Below are positions 25,209 through 34,739 of a stretch of 50,096 bases of DNA, in pieces. This DNA is from a bacterium (GTDB taxonomy: Bacteria > Bdellovibrionota > Bacteriovoracia > Bacteriovoracales > Bacteriovoracaceae). Numbering within the stretch: position 1 is the first letter of the stretch; the number at the start of each line of letters is the position of its first letter. A model generated the notes under the pieces. It searched no databases and was not told where the DNA came from. It saw nothing but the letters and a program-made list of their open reading frames with translations. A program made the translations under genes and the position numbers. Where the stretch lies: the NCBI GenBank assembly GCA_030425045.1, contig JAUHVL010000024.1, forward strand, positions 1 to 50,096, written 5' to 3'.

Positions 25209-26008
25209 TTTTTTTATACATTTTATTTTCACTACCGATTTATTCTTTCGAGTTTAGAAAAAGAATAAATCAAGATCCCAATATTTACTCCGCTGATGAT
25301 ATTCGTGCGGAAGTCAAATTCGGTGAAACCATGGCCTCTAAAATGTTATCGAAATACCCTTTGTCTGAAAATAAGGTATGGCAAAGATATGTTAATGCCA
25401 TCGGTGCTTCATTGGCCGCGACTATTGGAAGAGCTGAGTTAAAATATTATTTTGCTGTAATTGAGTCTGAGGATAAAAATGCTTATGCCATTCCTGGTGG
25501 ATTTGTTTTTATCACCAGCTCTCTCATGAAATCGATGACAAATGAATCTCAGTTGGTTGGGGTTATCGCACACGAAATTGGACATATTAATCATCGTCAT
25601 ATCGTGAAAAAGTTAAATATTAGAGGTCAAGATAGTATGATGGCCCTTAGTTCCTCTCTTATCGGAGGTAATACTCAAAGTTTTCGCACTTTAATGAAGG
25701 TTGCGCTTAATCAAGGTATGAAAATTTTATTTGAAGATGGGTATGGTAAAAGAGCTGAGTTAGAAGCTGATGCCACTTCTTATTATTCACTGGTTAATAA
25801 TAATTATGCAGTTAGTGAGTACAGTATTTTATTAAAAGATCTTTATCAAGACTTAGAGAATGTTAAAGTTCTAAATAAAACCCATCCACCAGCAAAGAAA
25901 CGAATCCATTATTTAAATAAATTATTAAGAAGAGATAAGATAGAATCAACTTTTGGAAAAACCAATGAAAAACGTTTTAGTAAGTATTTTAACTCTTTTC
26001 GTAGTTAA
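25190..26008 (+). CDS. M48-family periplasmic zinc metalloprotease
   Basis: 272 residues with a signal peptide (about residues 1-19). The zinc motif is His128-Glu-Ile-Gly-His132 inside GVIAHEIGHINHRHIVK, and the third ligand lies in RAELEADATSYY; YAIPGGFVFITSSLM precedes the active site as in BepA/LoiP-type M48 enzymes. These proteases take part in outer-membrane protein quality control. Because the next gene in the operon encodes an outer-membrane barrel, a role in its assembly or turnover is plausible. The coding region overlaps its neighbours by 19 bp and 44 bp. Confidence 0.92.
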   Translation: MVFKRVVFLYILFSLPIYSFEFRKRINQDPNIYSADDIRAEVKFGETMASKMLSKYPLSENKVWQRYVNAIGASLAATIGRAELKYYFAVIESEDKNAYAIPGGFVFITSSLMKSMTNESQLVGVIAHEIGHINHRHIVKKLNIRGQDSMMALSSSLIGGNTQSFRTLMKVALNQGMKILFEDGYGKRAELEADATSYYSLVNNNYAVSEYSILLKDLYQDLENVKVLNKTHPPAKKRIHYLNKLLRRDKIESTFGKTNEKRFSKYFNSFRS

Positions 26009-27167
26009 GAGTTACGCAGACTTTGAATATCATAAAAACACTATTATTGGGGGAAGGGCCTCTGGATTAGGGGGGGCTTATGTCGCCGTTTCTGATGATG
26101 TCAGTGGTGCTTTTTATAATCCTGCTGGTATGACTTACGCTCAGAGTGATTCCCTTAGTGGAAGTGCCAACGTCTTTCAAATTAATAAATCAACTTATTC
26201 TCAGGCCATAGGTGATAGAGATTGGAACCGTGATTCTGGTGGTATAACTCCAAACTTTTTTGGTGTCTTAAAAAAACATAAGAAACATGCATTTGCTCTT
26301 GTTTATGGTGTCACCGATTATTATAAAGAAGATCAGGATGAAAGTTATCAAAATATCACTAATGTCTCGAGCCCCATAACTCTTTATAGTTTAAACTTAC
26401 ATACTGAAGATTCTGTTATGTTAATAGGTCCTTCTTATAGTTACCAAGTTAATGACAATCATTCGTTAGGTCTTTCACTTTTTTATCAAAAGAGAGATTA
26501 TCAACAAAGACAATATCAACATATAGAATTCAGTGATGCATCTGATGAATACACCTATAAAAATTTAATTAAAAAAGAAAAAGCAATTAGACCCAAGCTA
26601 GGCTGGCAATATAATTTAAATGATAAATGGGTTATGGGCCTAACTTTTGCCAAATCCATAGTTTTTACTGCGTTTAATGATATTCAACAAGGACAAAAAA
26701 GTGCATCGAGCACTGGGATAAGTTATGTCAGTAGTTCGAATATTGCTCAACGAGAAACACCTTACGAAACATCTCTTGGCTTTGGTTATTACAAAAGTGC
26801 CTATACACTCTTTTCGATGGATTTAGATTATTATTATGCAACTGATAATACAAAAGTTGATGTCATTAATTTATCTTTTGGTCTAGAGAGTTTTGTGAAT
26901 CAAAAAAGGGCCTGGCGTTTTGGTCTTTATAGCAACCGTTCCAACTCGATTGAACCATCTGAGTTAACAACCGCTCCTATAGAGCATGTTGATCTTTACG
27001 GGCTAACTCTTGGTCATGCTTTTTATACACCCACAAGTACAATCAGTGTTGGTGTTAATGCTAATTATGGTAGAGGTGAGGCGCAAATTTTCAGCTCTAG
27101 TTCTGGGACAACCACATTAGAAAAACTTAATATTGCTTTTGTTCTCTCTTCAGATTACGGGTTCTAA
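25965..27167 (+). CDS. Outer-membrane transport protein, OMPP1/FadL-like
   Basis: I choose the ATG at 25965 (GGAAAAACC just upstream) over a TTG at 25953; this gives 400 residues with a clean signal peptide ending SYA. The N-terminus of the mature part, GGRASGLGGAYVAVSDDVSGAFYNPAG, is typical for OMPP1/FadL/PorV-type barrels, whose N-terminal plug carries the NPAG motif. Alternating strands follow to a C-terminal Phe. Such proteins let hydrophobic compounds such as fatty acids cross the outer membrane. The gene overlaps the M48 protease gene by 44 bp and the convergent RND gene by 4 bp. Confidence 0.85.
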   Translation: MKNVLVSILTLFVVKSYADFEYHKNTIIGGRASGLGGAYVAVSDDVSGAFYNPAGMTYAQSDSLSGSANVFQINKSTYSQAIGDRDWNRDSGGITPNFFGVLKKHKKHAFALVYGVTDYYKEDQDESYQNITNVSSPITLYSLNLHTEDSVMLIGPSYSYQVNDNHSLGLSLFYQKRDYQQRQYQHIEFSDASDEYTYKNLIKKEKAIRPKLGWQYNLNDKWVMGLTFAKSIVFTAFNDIQQGQKSASSTGISYVSSSNIAQRETPYETSLGFGYYKSAYTLFSMDLDYYYATDNTKVDVINLSFGLESFVNQKRAWRFGLYSNRSNSIEPSELTTAPIEHVDLYGLTLGHAFYTPTSTISVGVNANYGRGEAQIFSSSSGTTTLEKLNIAFVLSSDYGF

Positions 27168-30100
27168 TGTAGACTTTTTTCATCTTGTCTCTTTGCCTTT
27201 TGAGAAACAAGAGCAGGTCTTTCAATTTCTTTTATAGCTGCGGAGGCATTTTTGATTTTCTTTAGTGATTTAAAGCGGCTAAATAAATTTAAAAGATCTC
27301 CTTGAATTTTTATAAAACAGGGAAGAAGAAAAAGAGTTAGTGCCGTAGCAAATAATATTCCCCAGCCCATACTCATGGCCATCATTTTTGTAAAACCTGC
27401 ATCTCCACCGATTGCATAGGCCATGGGAAAGACACCACCTAATGTCGTTAAACTTGTGAGAATAATCGGCCTTAGTCGTGATGTCGCACCTTCAATGATG
27501 ATTTTAGTGGTAAAAGATTTTTCATTTCGTTTTAAGAGATTAATGGTGTTTACCATGATAAGTGAATCATTGACCACAACACCGGCCATACCAATAATAC
27601 CAATAATCGCCATCATATTAATGGTGAGACCTTGTAAATGAAAGGCCCAAATAACTCCGATAACTCCAAAAGGTATGGCCAAACAAATGAGTATCGGCTG
27701 AATCAAACTTCTTAAGATAACCGCCAAAATAAAAAAGATGGCAATTATAGCGTAAAGCAGTTTGCTACTGATTGATTTTTTATTTTCTCTTGATTGCTCA
27801 TCAGCATCTTGAACAGTCATTTTTATGCCAGGCCAATGGTTACTTATTTCTTTTAAATTTTGTTTGATTTCTTTAATGAGGTTTTCTTTTTTGACGAGGT
27901 TTTTATCAAAAGGAATATCCATACTAATTTTTCTTTTTAGGTTAGCATGGCTAATTTTTTTATACTTTTTAACTTTTTTCCATTCGCCTAACTCTTTCAG
28001 AGCAACAACTTTACCATTTCCTAAGATAATCGTTTTATTTTGAAGACCTTGATAAGTTTGCTTTTTTCCTTCTTCAGTATAGGTATAAATATTTAAAACC
28101 TGACCTGTTGTTTTGTACTCATATGTTCGATGCTTTGCCACCATAGAACGTAATTGCAGGCTTAAGTCTGAAAGAGAAAGTCCGTATTGAAGAATTTTTT
28201 TATAATTAGGAGTAAACTGCCAAGACTCTATCAGTGATGAGTTTTCATTATCTATGGCCGTTACACCTTTCAACTCTTTCATTTTATCAATGATTTGTTG
28301 AGATAAGGCATAGTATTCAAAAGGTTTGTAGGATTCGATATTGATTTCAATTTGATCAGTTTTATCTGTATCTCTACCCTGAAAATTTCGTCTAATTTCT
28401 AACGTTTTAAAAAGACCAGATTTCTTAAGTTCTGGTAACATTGATCTCAGCTCTTTTTCTATTTTATCTTTGTGTTCATTAAGAAGAGGATCTCGTTGAG
28501 CAAAGATAACTCCAAAATAATTATATTCCGGTCCAATTTTTTCTTCACCGTACTGCCAAATTTTACCTATTCTACTTTCATAATGAGAGAATTGTGATTT
28601 ATCAAGTCTGGCGAGAGCATTATCTAGAATTTTTAATTGTTCTCTAGAGTCTTGAAGACTCTTTGTATTTTTGAGAACTGCTTTGATAGAGATTCTTTCA
28701 TTTGAAATATTTAAATTAAAATTCATGGGAATATTTTGTTGAGCAAAATAGATTGAATACCCCATAAAAGAGGCAAAGATCACAACAAAAGGATATCTCC
28801 ACTTGAGAAAGAAATTTAGTATTTTACTAAATTGATATTTAAAATAGACATTAAAATCAAATTTACTTTTTTTCGGTTCTTTAACCACATGAGCAAGGTG
28901 GTTAGGTAGAATGAAAAAACATTCAAATAAACTGATACAAAGAGCACCTATAATAACGATGGGTATCCCAATCATCATTTTAGAGCCTGGATCAGTTCCG
29001 ATTAATAAGGGAAAAAAAGCTGCTATCGTCGTTAAAGTCGCACCAAAAACAGGCATCCACATTTGTTTAACAGCATTGACCGCAGCATCAGATGGAGAAT
29101 CGCCTTTTTCTAAATTTTGTGAATACTGTTCAGCGATGATGATTGCGTCGTCAACAAGAATTCCTAGTACCAAAAGCATGCCCACAATACTAATAAGATC
29201 TACTTTGATTCCCGCAAAGTGAAGGACTGTAAAAGTAAACCCATAACACAGAGGAAGGCCTATTGTGGTCATGATAGCGTTTTTCCACCCTAAAAAGAAA
29301 AGTAAAACCATACAAACAAGAACGAGGCCGAATAGAGAGTTGGTTTTTAAAGCGTCTATTTGTCTTTCTAGAAAAGCAGGGCCATCTCCCGTGATAACGA
29401 GCTCAATACCTTTTGGAATTCTTTCGTTTTCAACTTCAAAAAACTTTGCTACTTCATTTTTTAAAATGAGCATATCTGTATCAAGTGAGCTAAAAAGTGT
29501 AAGCTCAACTGTTTTTTGGCCATTAACAAACCAGTAGAACTCTTTCGTTTTTAATTTTTTCTCAACTAGACCTAGGTTTTTTAAATAAATGGCATCTGTT
29601 GAGTTGGTAGCTCGAATGACAATGTTTCCGACATCCTCAGCTTCTAGTTGTTTTCCTTTTATTTCAACTAAAAATTCTTCTGAACCTTTATCAACGCTAC
29701 CAACGGGATAGATTGAAAATGCTTCTCTGATTTTTGATTGAACATCAGTGATTGAAATTTGATAGCGGGATAATTTTTTATTATCTAACTTAACAAAAAT
29801 TTGTTTTGTATTATTTGAGGTATAAATTCGATTTAGGCCATTGATTCTTCTCAATCTTTGTTTCAGATCAATTAGCCAGTTTTGATGAGAGTCATCATTT
29901 TCGTTGAAACCTAAAATGGAGTAGCTACTAAACCACTTATCAGAATCTTTTCTATATCTGACAACGACATCTTCAACTGATTTTGGAAGATCAGCTCTTA
30001 AGATCGTAATCTTATCTTTAATTTCTTGTTCAAGTCCTCTTATATCAGTGAGACCATCTTCAAGATGAACATAGATTCTTGCCCAACCTTGTCCAGAATC

Positions 30101-30349
30101 TGAGGTAATTCTTTTAATTCCACTAAGGTCTCTAATATTTTGTTCAATTGGAAAAGTGAGAAACTCTTCTACTTGAGAAGGACTGGCGCCATCAATATTG
30201 GCCCTGATTAGAATTTGTTTTCTTTCCCAAGGAGGGGCGAGACCTTTTTTTACAGAGAATAATGAAAGAGTTCCTACGGCAATAATGAGTGCCGTAATAA
30301 GATTGACGAGAAAAGAATTGTTAACGAAATATCTAGCGAGTCTAATCAT
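27164..30349 (-). CDS. RND-family efflux pump inner-membrane protein
   Basis: 1061 residues, the full size of a hydrophobe/amphiphile-type RND permease: a first transmembrane helix, a large periplasmic porter domain, a bundle of helices, then the repeat. The helix-4 motif GILVDDAIIIAEQ keeps the two proton-carrying Asp residues. In the helix-10 counterpart GVVVNDSLIMVNT the relay lysine known from AcrB is replaced by a small residue, as in some HAE and related subfamilies. No membrane-fusion protein or TolC gene is adjacent; instead it is coupled by an 8-bp overlap to a gene for a secreted HAD phosphatase. Substrate unknown. Confidence 0.9.
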   Translation of the reverse strand: MIRLARYFVNNSFLVNLITALIIAVGTLSLFSVKKGLAPPWERKQILIRANIDGASPSQVEEFLTFPIEQNIRDLSGIKRITSDSGQGWARIYVHLEDGLTDIRGLEQEIKDKITILRADLPKSVEDVVVRYRKDSDKWFSSYSILGFNENDDSHQNWLIDLKQRLRRINGLNRIYTSNNTKQIFVKLDNKKLSRYQISITDVQSKIREAFSIYPVGSVDKGSEEFLVEIKGKQLEAEDVGNIVIRATNSTDAIYLKNLGLVEKKLKTKEFYWFVNGQKTVELTLFSSLDTDMLILKNEVAKFFEVENERIPKGIELVITGDGPAFLERQIDALKTNSLFGLVLVCMVLLFFLGWKNAIMTTIGLPLCYGFTFTVLHFAGIKVDLISIVGMLLVLGILVDDAIIIAEQYSQNLEKGDSPSDAAVNAVKQMWMPVFGATLTTIAAFFPLLIGTDPGSKMMIGIPIVIIGALCISLFECFFILPNHLAHVVKEPKKSKFDFNVYFKYQFSKILNFFLKWRYPFVVIFASFMGYSIYFAQQNIPMNFNLNISNERISIKAVLKNTKSLQDSREQLKILDNALARLDKSQFSHYESRIGKIWQYGEEKIGPEYNYFGVIFAQRDPLLNEHKDKIEKELRSMLPELKKSGLFKTLEIRRNFQGRDTDKTDQIEINIESYKPFEYYALSQQIIDKMKELKGVTAIDNENSSLIESWQFTPNYKKILQYGLSLSDLSLQLRSMVAKHRTYEYKTTGQVLNIYTYTEEGKKQTYQGLQNKTIILGNGKVVALKELGEWKKVKKYKKISHANLKRKISMDIPFDKNLVKKENLIKEIKQNLKEISNHWPGIKMTVQDADEQSRENKKSISSKLLYAIIAIFFILAVILRSLIQPILICLAIPFGVIGVIWAFHLQGLTINMMAIIGIIGMAGVVVNDSLIMVNTINLLKRNEKSFTTKIIIEGATSRLRPIILTSLTTLGGVFPMAYAIGGDAGFTKMMAMSMGWGILFATALTLFLLPCFIKIQGDLLNLFSRFKSLKKIKNASAAIKEIERPALVSQKAKRQDEKSLH

Positions 30350-31019
30350 CGTATTTGCGATAGTGAATGATTAAAACGTCAGTTTGTGAGTCATTTTTAA
30401 ATGAGTTGTTCACAGACTTTATATTTTTAATATTATCATCGACAAAAACAATTCTTTTGTATGGTTTATTAAACCACTCATATTGAAATCTTGTAAGGGC
30501 CTTTCCTTTTGAAGTGCCACTCGCGTGAGCGAGAGCATTATCAAATTCTAAGTATTTTTTAGATGTCACTTTAGTTCGAAAGTTATCAGTTTTTGTAAAA
30601 GGAAAACCATAAAAGCTAATTCCAAGACCTGCTAGTTGTTCATGAGATTTCTCAATGAACTCTGGACCTCTCGCTGTTAGGGCCATGGTATCAAAGCCTG
30701 CACCTTGGTAGTTCTTGATAATATCAACAACTCTTTGTTCTGTTACGAAATAAGGACAATCGTTAATAATAACTTTCCATCTTTTAAAAGATGGAATGTT
30801 TTTTCCTTCTGCTGGGAGACAGTTTGGTATATGTACTAAAGTGTCATCAATATCAAAAACAAGAAGTGAGCCATCTGCTTTATTTCCTAAAAAACTCTTC
30901 ATTTCTGATTCGGCCGTAGCATAGTCAAATACAGTTACAACTTGAGCTGCTGCATGAACTTTGGCAATAAAAAGAGAAAGTAAGAGAACTGAAAGTAATA
31001 ACGAGTATGATTTTTTCAT
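30342..31019 (-). CDS. Secreted HAD-superfamily phosphatase, DUF2608-like
   Basis: 225 residues with a signal peptide ending VHA (about residue 23). HAD motifs: Asp56-x-Asp58 in LLVFDIDDTLV (nucleophile and acid/base), ALTARGPEF for motif II, a Lys in SGTSKGKAL for motif III and FVDDNIKNI for motif IV. The gap after DTLV containing paired cysteines resembles the DUF2608 family. It would act on phosphate esters in the periplasm or outside the cell. It overlaps the RND gene by 8 bp and the upstream secreted-protein gene by 4 bp. Confidence 0.85.
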   Translation of the reverse strand: MKKSYSLLLSVLLLSLFIAKVHAAAQVVTVFDYATAESEMKSFLGNKADGSLLVFDIDDTLVHIPNCLPAEGKNIPSFKRWKVIINDCPYFVTEQRVVDIIKNYQGAGFDTMALTARGPEFIEKSHEQLAGLGISFYGFPFTKTDNFRTKVTSKKYLEFDNALAHASGTSKGKALTRFQYEWFNKPYKRIVFVDDNIKNIKSVNNSFKNDSQTDVLIIHYRKYDD

Positions 31020-31420
31020 AGATTATCCAAATAGAATCGACATTCAGGCAAAAGGACCTCTTTAAAAGATCTTCTTACGTTGAGTTGAAACAAAATTGTG
31101 ACATCATTAAAAGCTCGAGCTGAAGAATAATAAGCGAAGCCGTCAAAGTGATAAAAATCGTTATTAATAAGACTCACGATTTCAGAGGATAGTCCCTCAT
31201 AACAAAGTGAATGACCAAAAACGATTGCATCACGACATTCTTTTTCATTTTGCTTTATATCAAAGAAGTCACCTTCTTTTTCACAGAGAATTCCGCTATA
31301 AACTCGATCCACGGCAGGGACGGTCACGGGTACAAATTGATCAAAATCTATCGCCAGCTGTTGTGCCGTTGAGATTTTGATGGCCAAAAATAAATTTAAT
31401 AAGAAGTTAAATATTTTCAT
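31016..31420 (-). CDS. Small secreted protein, unknown
   Basis: 134 residues with an N-terminal signal peptide (MKIFNFLLNLFLAIKISTA). The mature domain has four cysteines (CEKEGDFF, ECRD, LCYEG, ECRFYL) that could form two disulfides, and several aromatic strands. I recognise no family. It shares its first base with the last base of the upstream gene (TAATG-type junction) and overlaps the HAD gene by 4 bp, so it is tightly coupled to both. Confidence 0.7.
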   Translation of the reverse strand: MKIFNFLLNLFLAIKISTAQQLAIDFDQFVPVTVPAVDRVYSGILCEKEGDFFDIKQNEKECRDAIVFGHSLCYEGLSSEIVSLINNDFYHFDGFAYYSSARAFNDVTILFQLNVRRSFKEVLLPECRFYLDNL

Positions 31421-31926
31421 TACTCAACTACCACTTCATCAAAGCTACCTAAGTAGATATGGTCTGTAATACAATCACCCCAACTACAGTATTCACCGCG
31501 ATAATACATCTTTCCAAAGTCTTCGCTAACAAGACCAGTTCGTGTAATTTCATAAAGCCTTACATAAGTAATCCCACTTCCAATGGCGTTCGATGTTTTT
31601 CCTCTAATAGGAAGACTGTAACGAATCACGGCCGTCGCAGGGTTTTTACTATTGAGTCTGGTGCTTCCAACTAAAGTAACACTTGAAATATAATTAGTGT
31701 CATCATTATCAAGATAGGTACATTCGGCATTAGCGGCCCTTTGAAGAAAAAATTCACCACCAATTAAAGACTCTCTTTTAAAGAAGTTTTCATAAGCATC
31801 TATCGCATACCACTTTTCAACGCTGGGTGAGGCCAACATTACTTCAATCGTTTGTGGACAATTCTTAGTAACGACACCAAAAGCATTTAACGATAATAAA
31901 AGCATCAAGACTGAAATGAGTTTCAT
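31420..31926 (-). CDS. Secreted protein, unknown, first gene of the RND operon
   Basis: 168 residues with a signal peptide (MKLISVLMLLLSLNAFG). The mature part has four cysteines (NCPQ, ECTYL, YCSWGDC) and a strand-rich pattern such as SSVTLVGSTRL and AVIRYSLPI. No family recognised. A good GGGAGA ribosome site precedes the ATG. It opens a four-gene operon, with a small palindrome upstream at 31976. Confidence 0.7.
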   Translation of the reverse strand: MKLISVLMLLLSLNAFGVVTKNCPQTIEVMLASPSVEKWYAIDAYENFFKRESLIGGEFFLQRAANAECTYLDNDDTNYISSVTLVGSTRLNSKNPATAVIRYSLPIRGKTSNAIGSGITYVRLYEITRTGLVSEDFGKMYYRGEYCSWGDCITDHIYLGSFDEVVVE

Positions 31927-31975
31927 GAGTATCTCCCAAATGATTTTTTAAGATGAGCTTATGTATCGTGATTAA

Positions 31976-31985
31976 CGCATATGCG
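31976..31985. promoter_or_regulatory. Palindrome CGCATATGCG upstream of the secreted-protein/RND operon
   Basis: A perfect 10-bp palindrome in the 127-bp gap between the L-serine dehydratase stop and the operon that starts at 31926. It lies about 50 bp before the start codon, next to a weak -35-like TTGCGC on the minus strand. It may be an operator; a chance palindrome is possible at this length. Confidence 0.22.
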
Positions 31986-32053
31986 CAATGTATAAGAAAA
32001 GATGTAAGAAGTTTAAGTGTCTGAAATGACGATATTATTATGTTAGCTTTTGT

Positions 32054-33424
32054 TTAGCATTCGATAATATTTACAGCAAGACCACCTCGAGAGGTTTCTT
32101 TATAGCTCTCTTGCATATCTAGCCCTGTTTGCTTCATGGTCGCGATGACTTTATCGAGAGATATATGATGTTTGCCGTCACCTTGGAGGGCCAGTCGGCT
32201 AGCATTGATCGCTTTGACGGCACCCATAGCATTTCTTTCGATACAGGGAATCTGAACGAGTCCACCAACTGGATCACATGTCAGTCCTAGGTTATGCTCC
32301 ATCGCAATTTCAGCAGCATTTTCGACTTGTTCAGGACATCCCCCCAAGATTGCAGTTAAAGCTCCCGCGGCCATAGAGCAGGCAACACCAACTTCACCTT
32401 GGCATCCCACTTCCGCTCCCGAAATAGAGGCATTTTTTTGATAGAGGCTAGCAATCGCCGACGCCGTCATCAGAAATTCACGGACGATTTTTTTTCTTTT
32501 TTTCGTTTGTGTGGCCAGCCCGTAATGAAGAACTGCGGGGATAATACCAGCGGCACCATTTGTCGGTGCTGTCACCACTTGTCCGCCACTTGCGTTTTCT
32601 TCATTAACAGAAAGAGCGTAAAGATTTACCCAGTCGAGAAGCTTTAATGGATCAATGGGCTCGTTCATTTTAGTTCTGCCTTGAATAAGCCTTTGATATA
32701 TTTGGGGCGCTCTTTTGGGAACATAAAGAGGACCTGGTAAAAAACCTGAACTATGGCAACCTCGATCAATACATTTTTGCATGATTTTCCAAACGTCATT
32801 GAGGTGCTTTTTTGTTTCAGCTTCGGCCCTAAAACATTTTTCATTTTCCCAAACAACTTCTGCGATCGACATTTTTTTTGAAAGGCAGATCTCGAGTAGT
32901 TCTTTGCCATTTTTAAAAGGATATGTAACTTTTTTCTCTCTCGTTTTGAGCTTCTCTCCCTCTTTTAAAATATGGCCACCACCAATAGAAATATAAGTTT
33001 CGCTATGGAGTTCTTTTGGACCATGAAAACTTTTCAGGGTTAGAGTGTTGGGGTGTGGCAAATTTTTAAGAGACTTATTGAAGATAATATCTTTATTTAA
33101 ATCAATCTTTATTTCGTGTTTTCCATTTAACTTGATCAGAGATTTATCAATGACTGATTGCCATTGGGATTCGGCCTTTTTTAAAGGAATGGAAGCTGCT
33201 TTATGACCGAGTAATCCCCAGCAGAGTGCTCTATCTGTGCTGTGTCCTTTTCCCGTTTGTGCAAGAGAGCCGAATAATTCAATCTTTATTGACGTAATTT
33301 GTTCTAAGATTTTTTGATCGTTATGAAAGCCTACAAAGCGAGATGCCGCTTGCATCGGGCCCATTGTATGAGAGCTTGAAGGGCCAATGCCGACTTTAAA
33401 AATATCAAATACACTAACGTCCAT
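32054..33424 (-). CDS. sdaA: L-serine ammonia-lyase (iron-sulfur L-serine dehydratase)
   Basis: I start at the ATG ending at 33424 because GAGG lies 8 bp before it and the product then begins [24 protein letters not shown] as usual; 456 residues, close to E. coli SdaA (454). The SSSHTMGPM motif of the beta domain and the C-terminal alpha domain with [16 protein letters not shown] and [20 protein letters not shown] are visible; the cysteines hold the catalytic [4Fe-4S] cluster. It deaminates L-serine to pyruvate and ammonia. It is divergent from lysC. Serine is also the substrate of the putative Spt, but no shared regulation is visible. Confidence 0.96.
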   Translation of the reverse strand: MDVSVFDIFKVGIGPSSSHTMGPMQAASRFVGFHNDQKILEQITSIKIELFGSLAQTGKGHSTDRALCWGLLGHKAASIPLKKAESQWQSVIDKSLIKLNGKHEIKIDLNKDIIFNKSLKNLPHPNTLTLKSFHGPKELHSETYISIGGGHILKEGEKLKTREKKVTYPFKNGKELLEICLSKKMSIAEVVWENEKCFRAEAETKKHLNDVWKIMQKCIDRGCHSSGFLPGPLYVPKRAPQIYQRLIQGRTKMNEPIDPLKLLDWVNLYALSVNEENASGGQVVTAPTNGAAGIIPAVLHYGLATQTKKRKKIVREFLMTASAIASLYQKNASISGAEVGCQGEVGVACSMAAGALTAILGGCPEQVENAAEIAMEHNLGLTCDPVGGLVQIPCIERNAMGAVKAINASRLALQGDGKHHISLDKVIATMKQTGLDMQESYKETSRGGLAVNIIEC

Positions 33425-33521
33425 TTCATTTGCCTCACTATTTTTACAAAGTATAATATTCATGTTTTACCAACCCGTCTATTTTTTGCTATGGTGGGCC
33501 AATTTTTAAAATGGAAAGAAT

Positions 33522-34739
33522 ATGAGCGAATATCAGATAATGGTTAAAAAATTTGGTGGTACTTCCGTGGGCTCAATTGAAAGAATTGAAGCCGTGGCAG
33601 ATCGTTTGGTAAGTGATTATCATAATGGTCAAAGGCCAGTGGTTGTGGCCTCTGCAATGTCAGGGGAAACCAATAGACTTGTGAACCTTGCTAATGACAT
33701 CAACCCACGCTACCGAGGACCTGCTTATGACATGCTTTTGGCCTCAGGAGAGCAAGTTTCAATATCTCTTTTAAGTATTGCTCTAGAAAAAAGAGGGGTT
33801 AAGGCCAGACCAATGTTGGCGTATCAGTTGGGTATTTTAACTGACTCACTTCATTCAAAAGCTAAAATTCATAGTATTAAAACAGATAAGCTAAGAGGTT
33901 TAGTAGATGAAGGTATCATTCCTATCATCGCTGGTTTTCAAGGAATGTCTGAAGAGCAGATGATCACGACTCTTGGAAGAGGGGGATCAGATACTTCTGC
34001 CGTCGCTATTGCGGCCGCAATGGAGCTTGATACATGTGAGATCTACACAGATGTACCAGCTGTTTGTTCGGCCGATCCAAGACTTGTCAAAAAGGCAAGT
34101 GAGTTAACTGAGTTATCATTTTCAGAAATGATGGAAATGGCCTCTCTCGGTTCGAGAGTACTCCATCACCGTTGTGTAGAGTTGGCCGCAAAATATAAAG
34201 TAAAATTACACGTAAGATCGACATTTGAAACGAGAGAAGGAACCTGGATTATGAGAGAAGAAGATAGATTAGAAAACCCTGTTGTCACGGCCGTCACCCA
34301 TGACGCCTCTACTGTTATTATTAGATTATTAAACCTTCCCTTAGGGACCGAAGTTCTTTCAACCATCTTTACGGCCCTCGCTGAGGGAGAGGTGATGATT
34401 GATATCATTGGACAAGGTCAAGCGAATGAATTCCAAAGGCTTTCTTTTTCCATTACGGAAGAAGACCTTCACCGTACACTTGATATTTGTAAAAACGTTT
34501 TAGGTAATGAAGTTGATGTTGCTTACGATAAAGATGTTGCTAAAATTGCCGTGGTTGGTGTTGGGATGAGAAATCACCCCGGTGTAGCGGCTAAATTCTT
34601 TCAGTCGATTCACGAGCATAAAATACCCATTCATCTTGTTACAACTTCTGATATTAGTATTTCAGCTGTGATTGGAAGAGAAAAACTTCAAGATGCGGCA
34701 ACTTCATTACATCAAAGTTTTGGATTGGATCAGGACTAA
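33522..34739 (+). CDS. lysC: Aspartate kinase (monofunctional)
   Basis: 405 residues. The kinase signature VKKFGGTSVGSIERI is at residues 8-22, GRGGSDTSAVA lies at about 152-162, and two C-terminal ACT domains bind feedback inhibitors. The start at 33522 has GGAAAG a few bases upstream; the ATG six codons later would still keep the signature. It phosphorylates L-aspartate, the first step to lysine/diaminopimelate, methionine and threonine. It shares its stop with the lysA start (TAATG), so the pair is coupled toward diaminopimelate and lysine. Confidence 0.97.
   Translation: MSEYQIMVKKFGGTSVGSIERIEAVADRLVSDYHNGQRPVVVASAMSGETNRLVNLANDINPRYRGPAYDMLLASGEQVSISLLSIALEKRGVKARPMLAYQLGILTDSLHSKAKIHSIKTDKLRGLVDEGIIPIIAGFQGMSEEQMITTLGRGGSDTSAVAIAAAMELDTCEIYTDVPAVCSADPRLVKKASELTELSFSEMMEMASLGSRVLHHRCVELAAKYKVKLHVRSTFETREGTWIMREEDRLENPVVTAVTHDASTVIIRLLNLPLGTEVLSTIFTALAEGEVMIDIIGQGQANEFQRLSFSITEEDLHRTLDICKNVLGNEVDVAYDKDVAKIAVVGVGMRNHPGVAAKFFQSIHEHKIPIHLVTTSDISISAVIGREKLQDAATSLHQSFGLDQD

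Noticed and set aside
28911-29537. Plus-strand reading frames of 90-103 codons inside the RND gene
   Set aside because: They lie fully within a well-supported gene on the other strand, and their products are basic and unlike proteins.
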